Translations under genes and position numbers: made by a program
Source of the DNA: Amorphophallus konjac
Lineage: Eukaryota > Streptophyta > Magnoliopsida > Alismatales > Araceae
Length of the DNA stretch: 64,000 nt
Reading direction: 5' to 3'
NCBI GenBank assembly: GCA_022559845.1
Contig: CM040117.1
Span: 11,928,856 to 11,992,855, forward strand
Shown here: positions 10,925 through 22,413 of the stretch, piece after piece
Numbering within the stretch: position 1 is the first letter of the stretch
Layout: the number at the start of each line of letters is the position of its first letter
Notes under the pieces: generated by a model
What the model was told of the DNA's origin: nothing
Database searches by the model: none
Seen by the model: only the letters and a program-made list of their open reading frames with translations

Positions 10925-13152
10925 TGTTGGCCCAGAGAGATGACGAACAAGAAGGGGGGTTGAATTGTCCCCAAGCCAAGATGGCAGATTTTAAACACTT
11001 TCTAAACTAAACACAACAGAATTAATATTAACTACGTTAAATAGCCTAAACAAACGTGAGATTAAATTCTTCTCTCAAGCTTTCCGATCTCACTCGAATA
11101 AACTAGACAATGGATGAAGGAACCTACGCCAAACACGGATTATCGATGTAAGGAACAATTAAAATTAATCCTAACAAGGATAGCAGATGAAGCAATGTGC
11201 GATGATGTAGTGAGCAAAGACCTACTAAATTGACCTGTGAAGGGAGATAGAAGAAATGAACAATCACACAGGCAATCACAATAGACATAGAGATTTTTAG
11301 GTGGTTCGGGTACACTACCGTGTCCCCTACCTCCACCTCTCACCGAACCCTAGTGAGGCTTCACTACACGCTACAAAATGTAACAACACGGGGATGAACC
11401 CCAACACCACACACGCTGCTTCCGCAACAATCCACACACACGAGGCCTTACCTCAAACCGCTGCCACAGTAGCACACACACACAATGTCGGGAACACACC
11501 CAGGACACTAAAACCACACGGAGACGCACCTCCGTCCACAGACACAGTAATATTAAGAGTTTGGCAACATACAAGGATTTACAACATATGCTCACAATAG
11601 TATGTAAATGGAGAAAAACTATCATCAAGAGATGGATTAAGAATGTAGAATGTTTTCCCTTTGTTTTCCAATGGCCGTTTGTAGATTTTCCTTGAAGCTT
11701 CGGCTGGAGAAAATCGAATCTGCAGTAGGATGGAGCACCCGATCGTCTTCCTCGAATATCCGGGATCGTCTGCAACTTCAGCAGCTCATACTGAGTATAT
11801 CCTTCAAATCCTAGCTCCAGTCAAACCTGCATACATCATAAAAATGTTTAACTTCATAAACCCCTCTCCTCTCAACCTTGTAGCCGCACTCCTCCTTCTT
11901 CTTCTGCAAGAGAATGGAAAGCATTAGCTCATCTTGTTGCTTAGGATGAAAATCATAGCACAAATAACAGGGCAGCAAGTAAATGGACAAAGGAACATTT
12001 CAATGTGTAGTTATTAGAGCTCCCCCTTTGTCTCCTTCGAATGTATTTCAATGCCTCTGCAGGTTGAAGATTGTTCTTGAGGAAAGATGAACGAATCTTG
12101 CAAGATCGAGGTTGTAGCTTGATTTCCCACGCGGTTTCCAACAGAAGATCGTTCAGAAACTTGAATCAACCTTCTTCCTTTCACTTTCACGCCCAGAACA
12201 ATGTGGAAGAAGCCCTGGAGCCGCTGCCTGCGTCCTGCACATACAAGGGTTAAGAACAGCTCAAAATTTCAGATCTAGCTTAGTTCCTTAGGGTTTACAA
12301 CCCAATAAGATGTATTTATGCTTCTAGGACAGTCAAGGGACAGCCATGGGACAAGATCCACAAATCATGGAGTGATTTAGGGCAGTTGGACCGGACTAGA
12401 ATGAGTTTCGGTGCGTGTGCACGAAAGTCCAATTTGACGGCTCAGACACGAACCTGAAAGGGTCGACCCTTGGGGTCGACCCTCGTGAGGGTTTTAATGG
12501 GTTTAAAGGGGTTCTGGAGCAATGGGTCGACCCTTGGGGTCGACCCTCGTGACCCTCCCGTGCGGGTAAAAGATAAGACTCTCTGGGGTCGACCCTTGGG
12601 GTCGACCCTTACAGGTGTGTAGAAAGAACCCGCCGGGTGAAAAAAAATAATTACTACCAGGGGTCTACCCTTGGGGTTGACCCTCAAGACAACCAGAGGC
12701 CACCAGAAGTCAGAATAAATTTCCAGACAGCAGGGGTCGACCCTTGGGGTCGACCCATGCAGGCAGACTGCGGGTAATTGTTTCTATCCTGTCAGAAACA
12801 CTAAGGGTCGACCCCAGGGGTCGACCCATGCAGTTTGGGTTATAAAAGTCCATCAAACCTCCATGAATTCAAGGGAAAATAAATGATTAAATATTACCAT
12901 AATCAAATGATGATCAACCGTGAATATTATCCTTGAAACACATGATAAAATAAGAGGTTAGATCGAAATCAAAATATCTAGATCAAGCATTAATATGTGG
13001 AGCTAGTTTTGAGACCAAGACCCAAATGACATGAAATATGATTATGAAAGCATTAGCATGAAGCACATAAATGCTTTGAACACATTTTCATCTCAAGAAC
13101 CGCATATGAGTTCCAACTTCAGTCCAGAGCAACATTTAACCAATCATCTGAG
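10925..13152 (-). repeat. Element A 5' LTR, major part
   Basis: Begins TGTTGG and runs parallel to 3705-5960. Cut by element B at CTGAG (13148-13152). It carries six palindrome modules at about 12459, 12525, 12586, 12659, 12732 and 12807; one copy present in the 3' LTR (near 5400) is missing. The rest of this LTR is at 24770-25362. Confidence 0.92.
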
Positions 13153-13496
13153 TGTTGGATTTTTGTGACTTCCCTAGTGTTTTGATGATGAGCATCACTA
13201 TGTTAAATATTGTCTTCCTTAATCTGATATCTTGAGTAATGTTATGCATTTGAAATTTCCATGATTAACAGGAAAATTGCCATGAGATAATACCTTGCAT
13301 GTCTGTACTGATCCCTCCACACTTCGTGTTGTCCTTTTGTACGTCGTGTTGTTCCAACTATGTTTGTTGGTTGTCTTCGTGTCGTTATTTGTTCCATCGC
13401 GTGCTGTACACTGCAGTACCTCGTGCTGCTTTCTGTGCCACCTCGTGTCGCTCCATCTGTGTCACCCCTATGTCTTCGAGTCTTATGTTCTAGCCA

Positions 13497-13900
13497 AGTC
13501 TATACAGCCTCATCTTTATCTTCGTTCCAAGCCATAGTCTACACATTGTCTTAGCGTCATGCATCAGTCTTCAAAGTCCATACAAATGCACTGTAGCATG
13601 TTCGAAGCTAAGTCCATACACTGGTTTAAGTTTCCAAGTCTATTCTTTGGCCGCTGAACTTTGAAGTCTGTACATTGGTCTTCACTTCAAGTATGTACAG
13701 CCATTGTCTTGCCAAAGTATATAACCCTCAAGTCTGTACAGACTTTGCCTTGTTCAAGTCTGTACATCGTCCAGTTCTTTGGCAAGTCTATACCTTGTGA
13801 AAGTCCATACATTCGATTGCGTTGCCTTGAAGCCGTTCCAAGTCTATACATCCAGTTGAACGCAAAGTCTTCACATCGCCTCACATTATATGAAGGCTGT
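13497..13900. repeat. AAGTCTGTACA word array in B 5' LTR
   Basis: About fifteen variants of AAGTC(T/C)(G/A)TACA at irregular 20-45 bp spacing. One instance near 13735 extends to the perfect 16-bp palindrome AAGTCTGTACAGACTT. The second LTR repeats the array at about 22757-23160. Confidence 0.75.
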
Positions 13901-14616
13901 ACGTTGCAAGTGTCTTTCTTGCTTTGTGACCACACTTCGTGTCAGTTTCTGTGTTCGTCTTCGAGTTGGTTTCAGTCCGTGTCGTTTTCGTGTCGTCCTC
14001 GACTTCGAGTCGTTCGTTAGTTCGAGCAATCTTGTATTCGAGTCGTGTTTTATGTCTTCGTGTTATCTTCTGTGTTTGTGTCTTAATGATTGTTTTTATG
14101 TCTTCGTGTTGCTTCTTTCTATCCTCGTCCAGGTTTCCTTTGATCGCGTGTCTTACTACTATTTTTATTCCGTGTTATTTTCCTTCTCACCTCGTGCTGT
14201 TCTCATCTGACTTCGTGTCGTTTCCTTTGTAGTGTTAGCTTTATTAGTGAGTATCTCGTGTCATTCTCTTTTTACCTCGTGCTGTTTTCTTCTAACCTCG
14301 TGTCATTCTCTCTTTATAACGTACTGTAGTAATCTTGTGTATCTCGTGTCGTTCTCAGAATAGTGCATTTCGTATTCCTACCACATACCTCATGCAGTTT
14401 TAGTTTTTGTAGTCCTGAGTTTTAATGTTCTTAATTTCTTTGCAGGAGAAAAAGAAAAAAACAAAAAGAAGAAGGTGGTCCGAGGAAGAACATTCACCGG
14501 TGTCTGGGCTGCACGTGATCCGATACTAAAGGAACCAATGCTATAAGGGCACGTGGCAAGAAGGTTCTGGATCGAGCGCGGGAAGCACACGCCTTACATG
14601 CACCCTCCTGATCGCT

Positions 14617-14624
14617 TATAAATG
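14617..14624 (+). promoter_or_regulatory. TATA box of element B 5' LTR
   Basis: TATAAATG in the second half of the LTR, in the element's orientation; the copy in the 3' LTR is at 23879-23886. It would drive the genomic RNA of B. Confidence 0.65.
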
Positions 14625-14904
14625 TACTGCCTCATCATCTACGAAAGGGGGGCTCCGAGGTTACAGTGAAGAAATTTGAGTGAGAGCAGAAGAGAAAGAG
14701 CCTCCCTGAGAAACTAGAGTGTTCCAGTTGAGTGAGAAGAGAGAGCAGAAGAGTGATCAGAAGATGGGTATTGACTTACGGATCAAATCCGAAGTCTGCT
14801 GCTCAGTTTGAGCTACATTGTTTCCAGTTTCTGAGTTTTGGATTCCTTCTTTCTTGTTTTCATTTTTATCTATTTTTCTTTCTTGATTGAGAGTTCTCTG
14901 TGTT

Positions 14905-15150
14905 TCCTCCTGGTGTTCAGGGGAAGAGAGAGACGTGTTCTCTCTGGTTCACTTGCAACAGAGGTTGCAGTATTGTTCCCTCTCGAAGAAGAGGTGTTCC
15001 CTCTAGGCTTCAGAGGAAGAGAGACCTTGGTCTCTGGTTCTAGTGACTGCAGATCACTAGTGTTCCCTCCGGTTGGAGGAAGAGGAAATTGTTTCCTAGT
15101 TTCTAGGGACTTGGCGTCCTTAGGGTTCCCTCCGGGTGTGGAGGAAGAGG
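14905..15150 (+). repeat. Array of predicted leader hairpins in B R/U5
   Basis: Five copies of a pattern in which a pyrimidine arm like TTCCCTCT or CCCTCCGG is followed after 4-10 bases by a purine arm like GAGGAAGAG. They lie downstream of the TATA box, so they should be in the RNA leader. The same set is in the 3' LTR near 24167-24412. Confidence 0.6.
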
Positions 15151-15504
15151 GGAGGGTGTTCCCCTGTGAAGCTGTGAATCAGCCGTTGTTGCAGACTGAG
15201 TCTGCTTTGCTAGCAGGTGCTAGTGGAAGCCTCACTTCGATTTGAAGTGAGGGGTGGACGTAGGCAGACTGGAGGTCTGACCGAACCACCTTAAAAACCT
15301 CTGAGTACTCGTGCGATTATCTGTGGTGATTGTGTGGTGTGCCTTCTATCCACTCGAGCTATTGTCCGCACTGCGTGTTTGTGGGTTCAACTCCGAGATT
15401 GCTTGTTTTAAGTGAATCATTCTTCAGTAATTTTTTAATCGGTTGAAAACAGTGATCTATTCATCCCCTCCCCTTCTAGATCACTTCATATTTCTTGTAT
15501 CACT

Positions 15505-15516
15505 TGGTATCAGAGC
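15505..15516 (+). other. Element B primer binding site
   Basis: TGGTATCAGAGC, complementary to the 3' end of initiator Met-tRNA, two bases after the 5' LTR. Confidence 0.95.
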
Positions 15517-15530
15517 GGGTATTTCCCAAT

Positions 15531-17738
15531 ATGTGGTCCAACGGCCAGGGAAACGGATCTGCTGGTCCTCGCAGCTACATTGCTGAAGGGCAGTCAATCA
15601 CCCGTCCCCCTTTCTTCGATGGTAATAACTATTTCTTTTGGAAGAACAGGATGGAAGTCTTCATCAGGGCTCAAAGCCACAAGCTCTGGAGAGTAATTAC
15701 AGATGGTCCGTACCAACTTCCACCGAACGAAGACATATGGACAGAGGAACAGGTTAAACTCTCCGCACTGAATTGGACAGCTCTTAGCATCATACAGTGC
15801 GCCGTCCACCCGGAAGAGTACTTGAGGATTTCAGCGTGCAAGACTGCAAAGAAAATGTGGGATGAATTGCAGTTAATTTATGAGGGCACATCTCAAGTGA
15901 AAGCTACCAAGATCAATATGCTTACAACTCAGTATGAGTTGTTTAAGATGAAGCCAGAGGAGTCGATCACAGAAATGTATGCTAGATTGTCTGTGATCAT
16001 CAATAGTCTGAGAGGATTTGGAAAGGAGATTCAGCAAGAAGACATTGTCAGGAAGATCCTTAGGTCCCTAACTCCCATCTGGGATACTAAGGTGACCGTC
16101 ATAGAGGAATCAAGAGATTTATCCACCATGTCAGTAACCCAGCTGATTGGGTCTCTCATGACCCACGAAATGAACTTCAGACAAGGGAATGATGGACATG
16201 ACAGAAAGGGAAAGAATGTTGCTCTGAAAGTCTCACGACATACTAAGAAGAGCAGCAGCAGCAGCAACAGTGGTGGTAGCAGCGAAGACTCTGACGGATT
16301 CTCAGACCTGGACAAGGGCGAGCAGGCCATGCTCACCAGGCAATTCAGAAAGTTCTTGAGAACTAAAGGGAAATTCTACAGGAGAAAGAGATTTAATGCT
16401 ACAAGGAAGTCTCCTGAACGAGAACTTGAGAAGAACCGGTTTGTTAAAAAAGTTACATGCTACCATTGTCAGAAACCTGGTCACATGAAAAGTGAATGTC
16501 CAGAGCTGCAAGCTAAGGCTCCCGGATACCAGAAGAAGATGGTGCACAAGAAGAAGAAAGCCATGCTGTGCACATGGAGCGACGAGGAGGAGGATCCAGA
16601 AGCCACCTCGTCCAGTGAAGGTGAAGAGAAGACTTGCCTCATGGCCAACCATGAGGAAGAGGTAACGAACTTATTTGAGAATTTTACTTTGGATGATTGG
16701 GAGGACGCCTATGGCGACCTGTTAGCTAAATATAATTTTCTAACCAAGGAGCACAGAATGCTTAAATGAAAGTTTCACTCAGTTTCTGAGGAACACTCTA
16801 TTGCTGTTACGGACAACATGAAAACCAAGGAGATGGCCATTGAGCTAGATCAGGCTAGAAGTGAGATCGAGAAGTTTAGAATGGAAAGAGAGGAAAATCT
16901 AGCTAGGATGAATGAGCTGAAGAGTAAAACTGAAGAGAGTAAAAAGGAGTTTAGACTGATTGCAGAAAAATATGAGGCGGTTAGAAAAGTTAATCAGGAA
17001 CTCCAGGACCAATGTAATGAACTTCAGAAGGAGATTGAGGACAAAGGAAAAATGCTAGAAAAATTTACAGAGGGGAGAAACAATCTGGATGCCCTTCTGG
17101 GGTCGAGGGTAAACTTCAATAGGGAGGGATTAGGATACAATCCCACAAGTAAAAAACCCTTTGAATTCAAAACTGTCACGTTCTGCCCCGCCAAGGGCAA
17201 AGAAAAACTGGAAACCCCATCCAGCTCCAAATCTGTCTCTACATTGAAGGTTTCGACCAGCAAATCTATTCAATCCACTGGTCAGCAGACTAAGTCAGGA
17301 AATCCTGAGACTAGAACTGTTCCTGTGCAACAGTTGTGGAACAAGGGTTTTCACACGACCATTCCTATTGATGTCACTAGAAAGGTGAACAGTTTCGCTA
17401 AGAAAATTCAGCATGATAGTTATCAAGGAAAGCATGCGAACATGCATCACCTTCAGCACAATTTTCATTTGAATAAAAATGGTTACATGAATTATGCTCA
17501 GCACACACGTGTTTCCTCTAAGAGGCCAAACAACAATTTCTCTGCTCGGAAACAGCATAATTTTAATAGGAATAGGCTCATTCAACACCCACTGAGAAAT
17601 GCCAAGAAGGAAGAATCAATCTACATGAAATCTCTGAAAAGAACAGTAAAACAAATGTGGGTTCCTAAGTGTGATTTGGATAAATTGAAAACTGTCTTTG
17701 GACCCAATTTGAATTGGGTCCCACATTACTTTGTCTGA
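15531..17738 (+). pseudogene. Element B: Sirevirus gag, one in-frame stop
   Basis: The ATG at 15531 lies 15 bp after the primer site and begins MWSNGQGNGSAG. The first 230 residues match the Copia gag fold (FFDGNNYFFWKNRMEVFI, SALNWTALSIIQCAV, MWDELQLIYEGT, MYARLSVIINSL). A CCHC zinc knuckle, CYHCQKPGHMKSEC, is at 16459-16500. An acidic Ser/Glu stretch and a long coiled coil (about 16818-17090) follow, as usual in Sirevirus gag. A TGA at 16767-16769 interrupts the frame; the same frame is open on both sides, so this is a single nonsense change. The frame ends at 17738 after VPHYFV, with pol starting in the next frame. Function: particle assembly and RNA binding. Almost intact. Confidence 0.93.
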
Positions 17739-20700
17739 ACTTTCGCAGGTTAGCCTGGCAGCCGAGCATAACAAGTGGTATCTTGACAGCGGCTGTAGCA
17801 GGCACATGACAGGAGACCGGTCCAAATTTAGCAAACTGAAAATGAAGTTTGGGGGCCTGGTCAAATTCGGTGGAAATAACAGAGGAAGAATAATTGGAAT
17901 TGGTACTGTTGGTAAGTCCTCTACTAACTCCATTGAAGATGTGTATCTTGTAGAAGGACTTCAGCACAACTTGATAAGTATAAGTCAACTCTGCGACAAA
18001 GGACACAAGGTACTCTTTGACCACAATTCCTGCACTGTTTTTGAGCTGAATTCTGATAACGTCATGTTCAAAGGTCATAGAGTAAACAATGTATACATCG
18101 TAGACCTGGATGATAATCCTGAAACTCACTTGTGTATGTCTGCTAATTCTGAACAGGTTGCTTTTGACTGGCATAGGCGTCTAGGCCATGCTAGTTTGTC
18201 TACAATGAATAAACTGTCTAAGCATAACCTAGTTAGAGGTTTGCCCCGAATAAGATTTCAGTTAGGGTCCAAGCTATGTGATGCTTGTGCACAAGGTAAA
18301 CAGACTCGTGCAGTTTTTAAGTTGAGAACTGAGAGTCTTTCATCTAAACCGCTGCAGCACTTGCACATGGATCTCTTTGGTCCTACTCGCATACAAAGTT
18401 TGTCAGGTAAGAGATATGGATTAGTCATAGTTGATGACTTCACTAGATTTTCTTGGTTGTTTTGTTTAGCAAATAAAAATGATGCCTTTGTTCACTTTGA
18501 AGAACTTTTCAATAAAATCAAATTGCAAGGTGAACATAACATCATTACAATTCAGTCTGACCATGGAGGAGAGTTTGAGAACTCTTCATTTTCTGAATTT
18601 TGCTCAAGAGAGGGAGTGACTCACAAATTCTCTTCCCCCAGGACACCGAGCAGAACAGAATTGTTGAGAGAAGAAACAGGTCAATCATTGAAATGGCCAG
18701 GACTATGCTGATTGAGAGTGGACTTCCAAGGAGATTTTGGGCTGAAGCTGCGAATACTGCATGCTACATTCTAAACCGAGCCTTGGTAAGACCTACTCAT
18801 AGGAAAACTCCTTATGAACTTCTCAAGGGTAAGCAGCCAAACATTTCTTACTTTAAAGTTTTTGGCTCCAAATGTTTTATTCACAATAATGGTAAGAATG
18901 GTTTGGACAAATTTGAAGCTAGAAGCTCTCCTGGAATTTTTCTCGGATATTCAGAAACCTCAAGGGCCTACAGAGTTTTCAATAAAGATGATCAAACTGT
19001 TGAAGAAACACCGCATGTAGTGTTTGATGAAAATGATTTCTCTAACAAAGTGATGAATGATGACAGGGAGCCATCTAATGAGGGAGATTTCTTGGAGAGA
19101 ATTGAAGAAGAAGAGATGCAGCCAGCTGCTCAACCAGAAAACTCACAGCAAGAAGGAGCAGCTGAGGTAGGTGAACCCTCAGGTGAGATAATATTTCACA
19201 AAGACCACCCTAGTGAAAATGTCATAGGCAATGTGCATGATCCTCCTAGGACAAGGTCTCATTTTAGAATTGTCCAAGAACAGGACTTAGCTGCATTGGT
19301 ATCTCAGGTGGAACCCAAATCTGTGGAAGAAGCCTTAAGACATGATTCTTGGGTATCCGCCATGTGTGAGGAATTAAATCAATTTGAGAAAAATATTGTA
19401 TGGGAACTAGTTCCCAGACCTGATAACACTCATGTCATTGGCACTAAATGGATTTTCAAGAATAAAGTTGATGAGAATGGAGCTATTTCTAGAAACAAAG
19501 CAAGACTTGTAGCTCAAGGCTACAGTCAGGAATTTGGTGTGGATTTTGATGAATCCTATGCCCCAGTGGCTAGGATGGAAGCTATACGAATTCTGCTTGC
19601 ATTTGCATGCTCTAGGAACATTCGGCTGCAGCAGATGGATGTCAAAAGCGCATTCTTAAATGGGGTATTGAAGGAAGAGGTATATGTTGAACAACCTCCA
19701 GGTTTTAATTTCTCTGTTCAGCCTAACATGGTTTTTAGGTTGAATAAAGCCCTCTATGGATTGAAGCAGGCTCCCCGAGCCTGGTATGAGAGACTTTCTG
19801 AATTCCTCTTGAGCAAGGGCTACACTCGAGGTAAGGTTGACCAAACCCTCTTCACCAAAAATCTCGGAAAGGATTTAATAGTGGTCCAGGTATATGTTGA
19901 TGATATCATCTTCGGATCTAACAATTCAAAATTGTGTAAAGAATTTTCTGAATCTATGTCTCATGAATTTGAAATGAGTTTAGTTGGCGAACTAAAGTAT
20001 TTTCTTGGGCTGCAGGTCAAACAGATGGAGGATGGTTGTTTCATAAATCAAACCAAGTATACCCTGGAGATGCTGAAGAGGTTTGGGATGACCAACCTCA
20101 AGACCATCTCAACACCCATGGGCACCAACTCCTCACTGGATTCAGACGAAAAAGGTAAAGAGGTGGATGCTAAATTATATAGAGGTATGATCGGTTCACT
20201 CCTCTACTTAACAGCATCCAGGCCTGACATTCAATTTAGTGTAGGGATGTGTGCCAGATACCAGTCTAGGCCTACTGAATTGCATTTGGCAGCTGTAAAA
20301 AGAATCTTTAGATACTTATCTGCTACCCATGATTTAGGTCTTTGGTATCCTGCATCTTGTAGTTTAGATCTCATTGCATATACAGATGCAGATTATGCAG
20401 GATGTAAATTGGACAGGAAAAGTACTAGTGGTCACTGCGAATTTTTAGGAGGATGCCTAGTCTCTTGGGGATCCAAGAAGCAACACTCTGTGGCTCTTTC
20501 TACTGCTGAAGCTGAGTATGTGGCAGCAGGGAGCTGTGGCACACAGGTTATATGGATAAAACACCAGCTTCTGGATTACTCAGTTGAGCTAGGTTGCACT
20601 TCCATCTTTTGTGATAATACTAGTGCAATAAACATTGCAAAGAATCCTGTACTTCATTCTCGAACTAAACACATCGAAATCAGGCATCATTTTATTCGAG

Positions 20701-20837
20701 ATGAAGTAGCTAGGAAGACCTTTGAGTTGATCCATGTTGGCACTAACTCACAAATTGCAGATATTTTCACTAAGCCACTGGATACTGAAAAATTTAGCAC
20801 ATTGCGCAGAGAATTAGGTATTTACAGAATTTCATAA
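17731..20837 (+). pseudogene. Element B: Sirevirus pol (PR-INT-RT-RH), one-base deletion
   Basis: Pol opens in the +1 frame relative to gag, overlapping its last codons. Protease: DSGCSRHMTGD at about 17785. Integrase: zinc-binding H..H..C..C (WHRRLGHASL to CDACAQGKQ), then the catalytic core with MDLFGPT, SDHGGEF and a downstream Glu. A single-base deletion near 18646-18649, within the segment RTPxEQN, splits the integrase into two frames. RT: CVxxx palm motifs with [18 protein letters not shown], the active site YVDD at 19893-19904 and [13 protein letters not shown]. RNase [30 protein letters not shown] and the C-terminal [22 protein letters not shown]. All catalytic residues checked are present, so the deletion is the main visible defect. 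The polyprotein would copy and integrate the element. Confidence 0.95.
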
Positions 20838-22399
20838 TTGAATAATTGATCTCTGAATAATCTGTCATGTGCTCTTGTGCTTACCTATACTCATTGTCTG
20901 TTGCTGAAAATAACCTCATTATGAGTGTTTGCTGATTCACTCGTATTGATTGATATCACTTTGTTTTTCCTTGAGTTGTTTTGAGGTATGTCTTGGTTAA
21001 GTCTGAGTTGGTGTCAAGGTCTCAGGGGGAGCTAGATTAATAATTGGTGTCATGCTCTTTTGGCCAAATCTGAACATACTTTGAACGGACTTTTGCTGAC
21101 CTTATAAGAGAATCAGTTTGAGTAGGTGGATAAAAGAAATTTTTGAATGTTTTATCCGTTAAGACTGTTCATCTAATTTCTTGTTGGAATTTCAGCTGTT
21201 AGTCCCACTGAGATCAAAATCTGAATTCAAGACTATCTTCCTACACTGTAACTGACTTCTGATCTAGCCAGTACAGCATACCTACTTAGTCTAGTTAAGT
21301 CCGAAATGAGGTATATAGTGCTTTTGTCTGAAAAAACTTTGGAGCTGGTGTATTGTTCTCAAACTGAATCAAGACTAATTTACAAGGTTTCAAGTGCAGT
21401 TTAATGAAAAATTCATGAAAGAAGTTTTAACAACCTTGTTAACTGTTCATTGAGAAACTGGGACTTTCATCAATGAAGTGAAAGTATCCCATGTCATGAG
21501 ATGGCAGTATAAATCAGGCTTAATTAGCTGTCTTGATCATACAGAGCAATGGTACATATCTGGTTAGTAACTGGGGTGTCTGGCCTCTGGTAAAGGTGTC
21601 ACCTTAATGTCAACACCAGTTAGAATACTATCTCTGTCCTCTTGTCAGAAGGGGTAATGTGGTCTTGCCACCAAGTAACTGGGGATTCCTGCCTCTAAAC
21701 AAGGTGTCTCCCTAATGTCAAAGGTGTACTTGACAGATTTATCTTTGATCTTGACCATCTTTGAAAAATTTTCTCCCTCTTGGTATCCAGATTCTGTTCA
21801 CTTGGCATTTAGGTCTTGGTTTGTTTGTTTTCAATACCACAGGTCTTTGTTTTTCCTGACTTCCTTGCTTTATACTCTCTGAGTAAAGACTTACTCTGAC
21901 CATACTGGTATCTTGTACCTTACTTGCTTAGAAACTGGTTCTGTGTATGGAGCGGATCTTCATTCACCATTTTGCACACAGTCTGACTAACTGATCCTCA
22001 AAATCCTCACATAAAATTAATGGCTTTCTTAATTGCTTAAACATCTCAATAACTCTCCTTTATCAGCCATACTCTCTATTGTTTTCTCTCCACTGTCAGC
22101 AAGTTTCTTTTCGTGATATCTTCAGACCTGCCCCTAGTTTTGATGATGTCAAAGGGGGAGAGTGTCTTGCTGCTGAGGGGGAGCTGAGGGGGAGCGAAAG
22201 ATAAGTGCTGAGGGGGAGCGAAAGATAAGTGCCCTGAGTTATCTAGTCAGAGGAAGAGATGTTGTGTTCAGGGGGAGCTCTTGGGAGTCGTCAGAGGAGG
22301 CGAGTGTGTTGTGTGTCTGCTTTGCTTATCCTCACAGCTTATCTTCACTTAATCTCATTGCACTTCATCTCTGTTATTTAATATAGTGTTGCCATCATC
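20838..22399 (+). other. Element B 3' noncoding region
   Basis: About 1.56 kb between the RNase H stop and the polypurine tract. No env-like or other coding frame is seen. It contains a two-fold module shared with A and D: ACAGAGCAATGG at 21541-21552, then GTAACTGGGGTGTCTGGCCTCTGG near 21567 and again GTAACTGGGGATTCCTGCCTCT near 21675, each followed by AAGGTGTC. Near its end (22150-22290) AGGGGGAGC is repeated about six times, the multiple-tract habit of Sireviruses. Confidence 0.8.
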
Positions 22400-22413
22400 A
22401 AAAAGGGGGAGAT
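22400..22413 (+). other. Element B polypurine tract
   Basis: AAAAAGGGGGAGAT immediately before the 3' LTR, preceded by several AGGGGGAGC repeats. Confidence 0.92.

Larger units (their letters stand above)
13153..15502 (+). repeat. Element B 5' LTR
   Basis: A 2350-bp LTR starting TGTTGGATTTTT and ending TTGTATCA, followed at once by the primer site. It contains a TATA box at 14617-14624, an array of AAGTCTGTACA-like words (about 13497-13900), an array of CTCGTGTCGTT-like words (about 13316-14360) and a set of predicted hairpins downstream of the TATA box (about 14905-15150). A 135-codon ORF (14838-15245) is repeated in the other LTR and is not taken as a gene. Confidence 0.95.

Noticed and set aside
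14838..15245. 135-codon ORF in both LTRs of B
   Set aside because: It is composed of the hairpin repeats, lies in R/U5, and its presence twice follows from the LTRs being repeats. No domain.
20838..22399. Env-like gene in B, as in some Sireviruses
   Set aside because: No long frame, signal peptide or membrane segment is seen in this interval.
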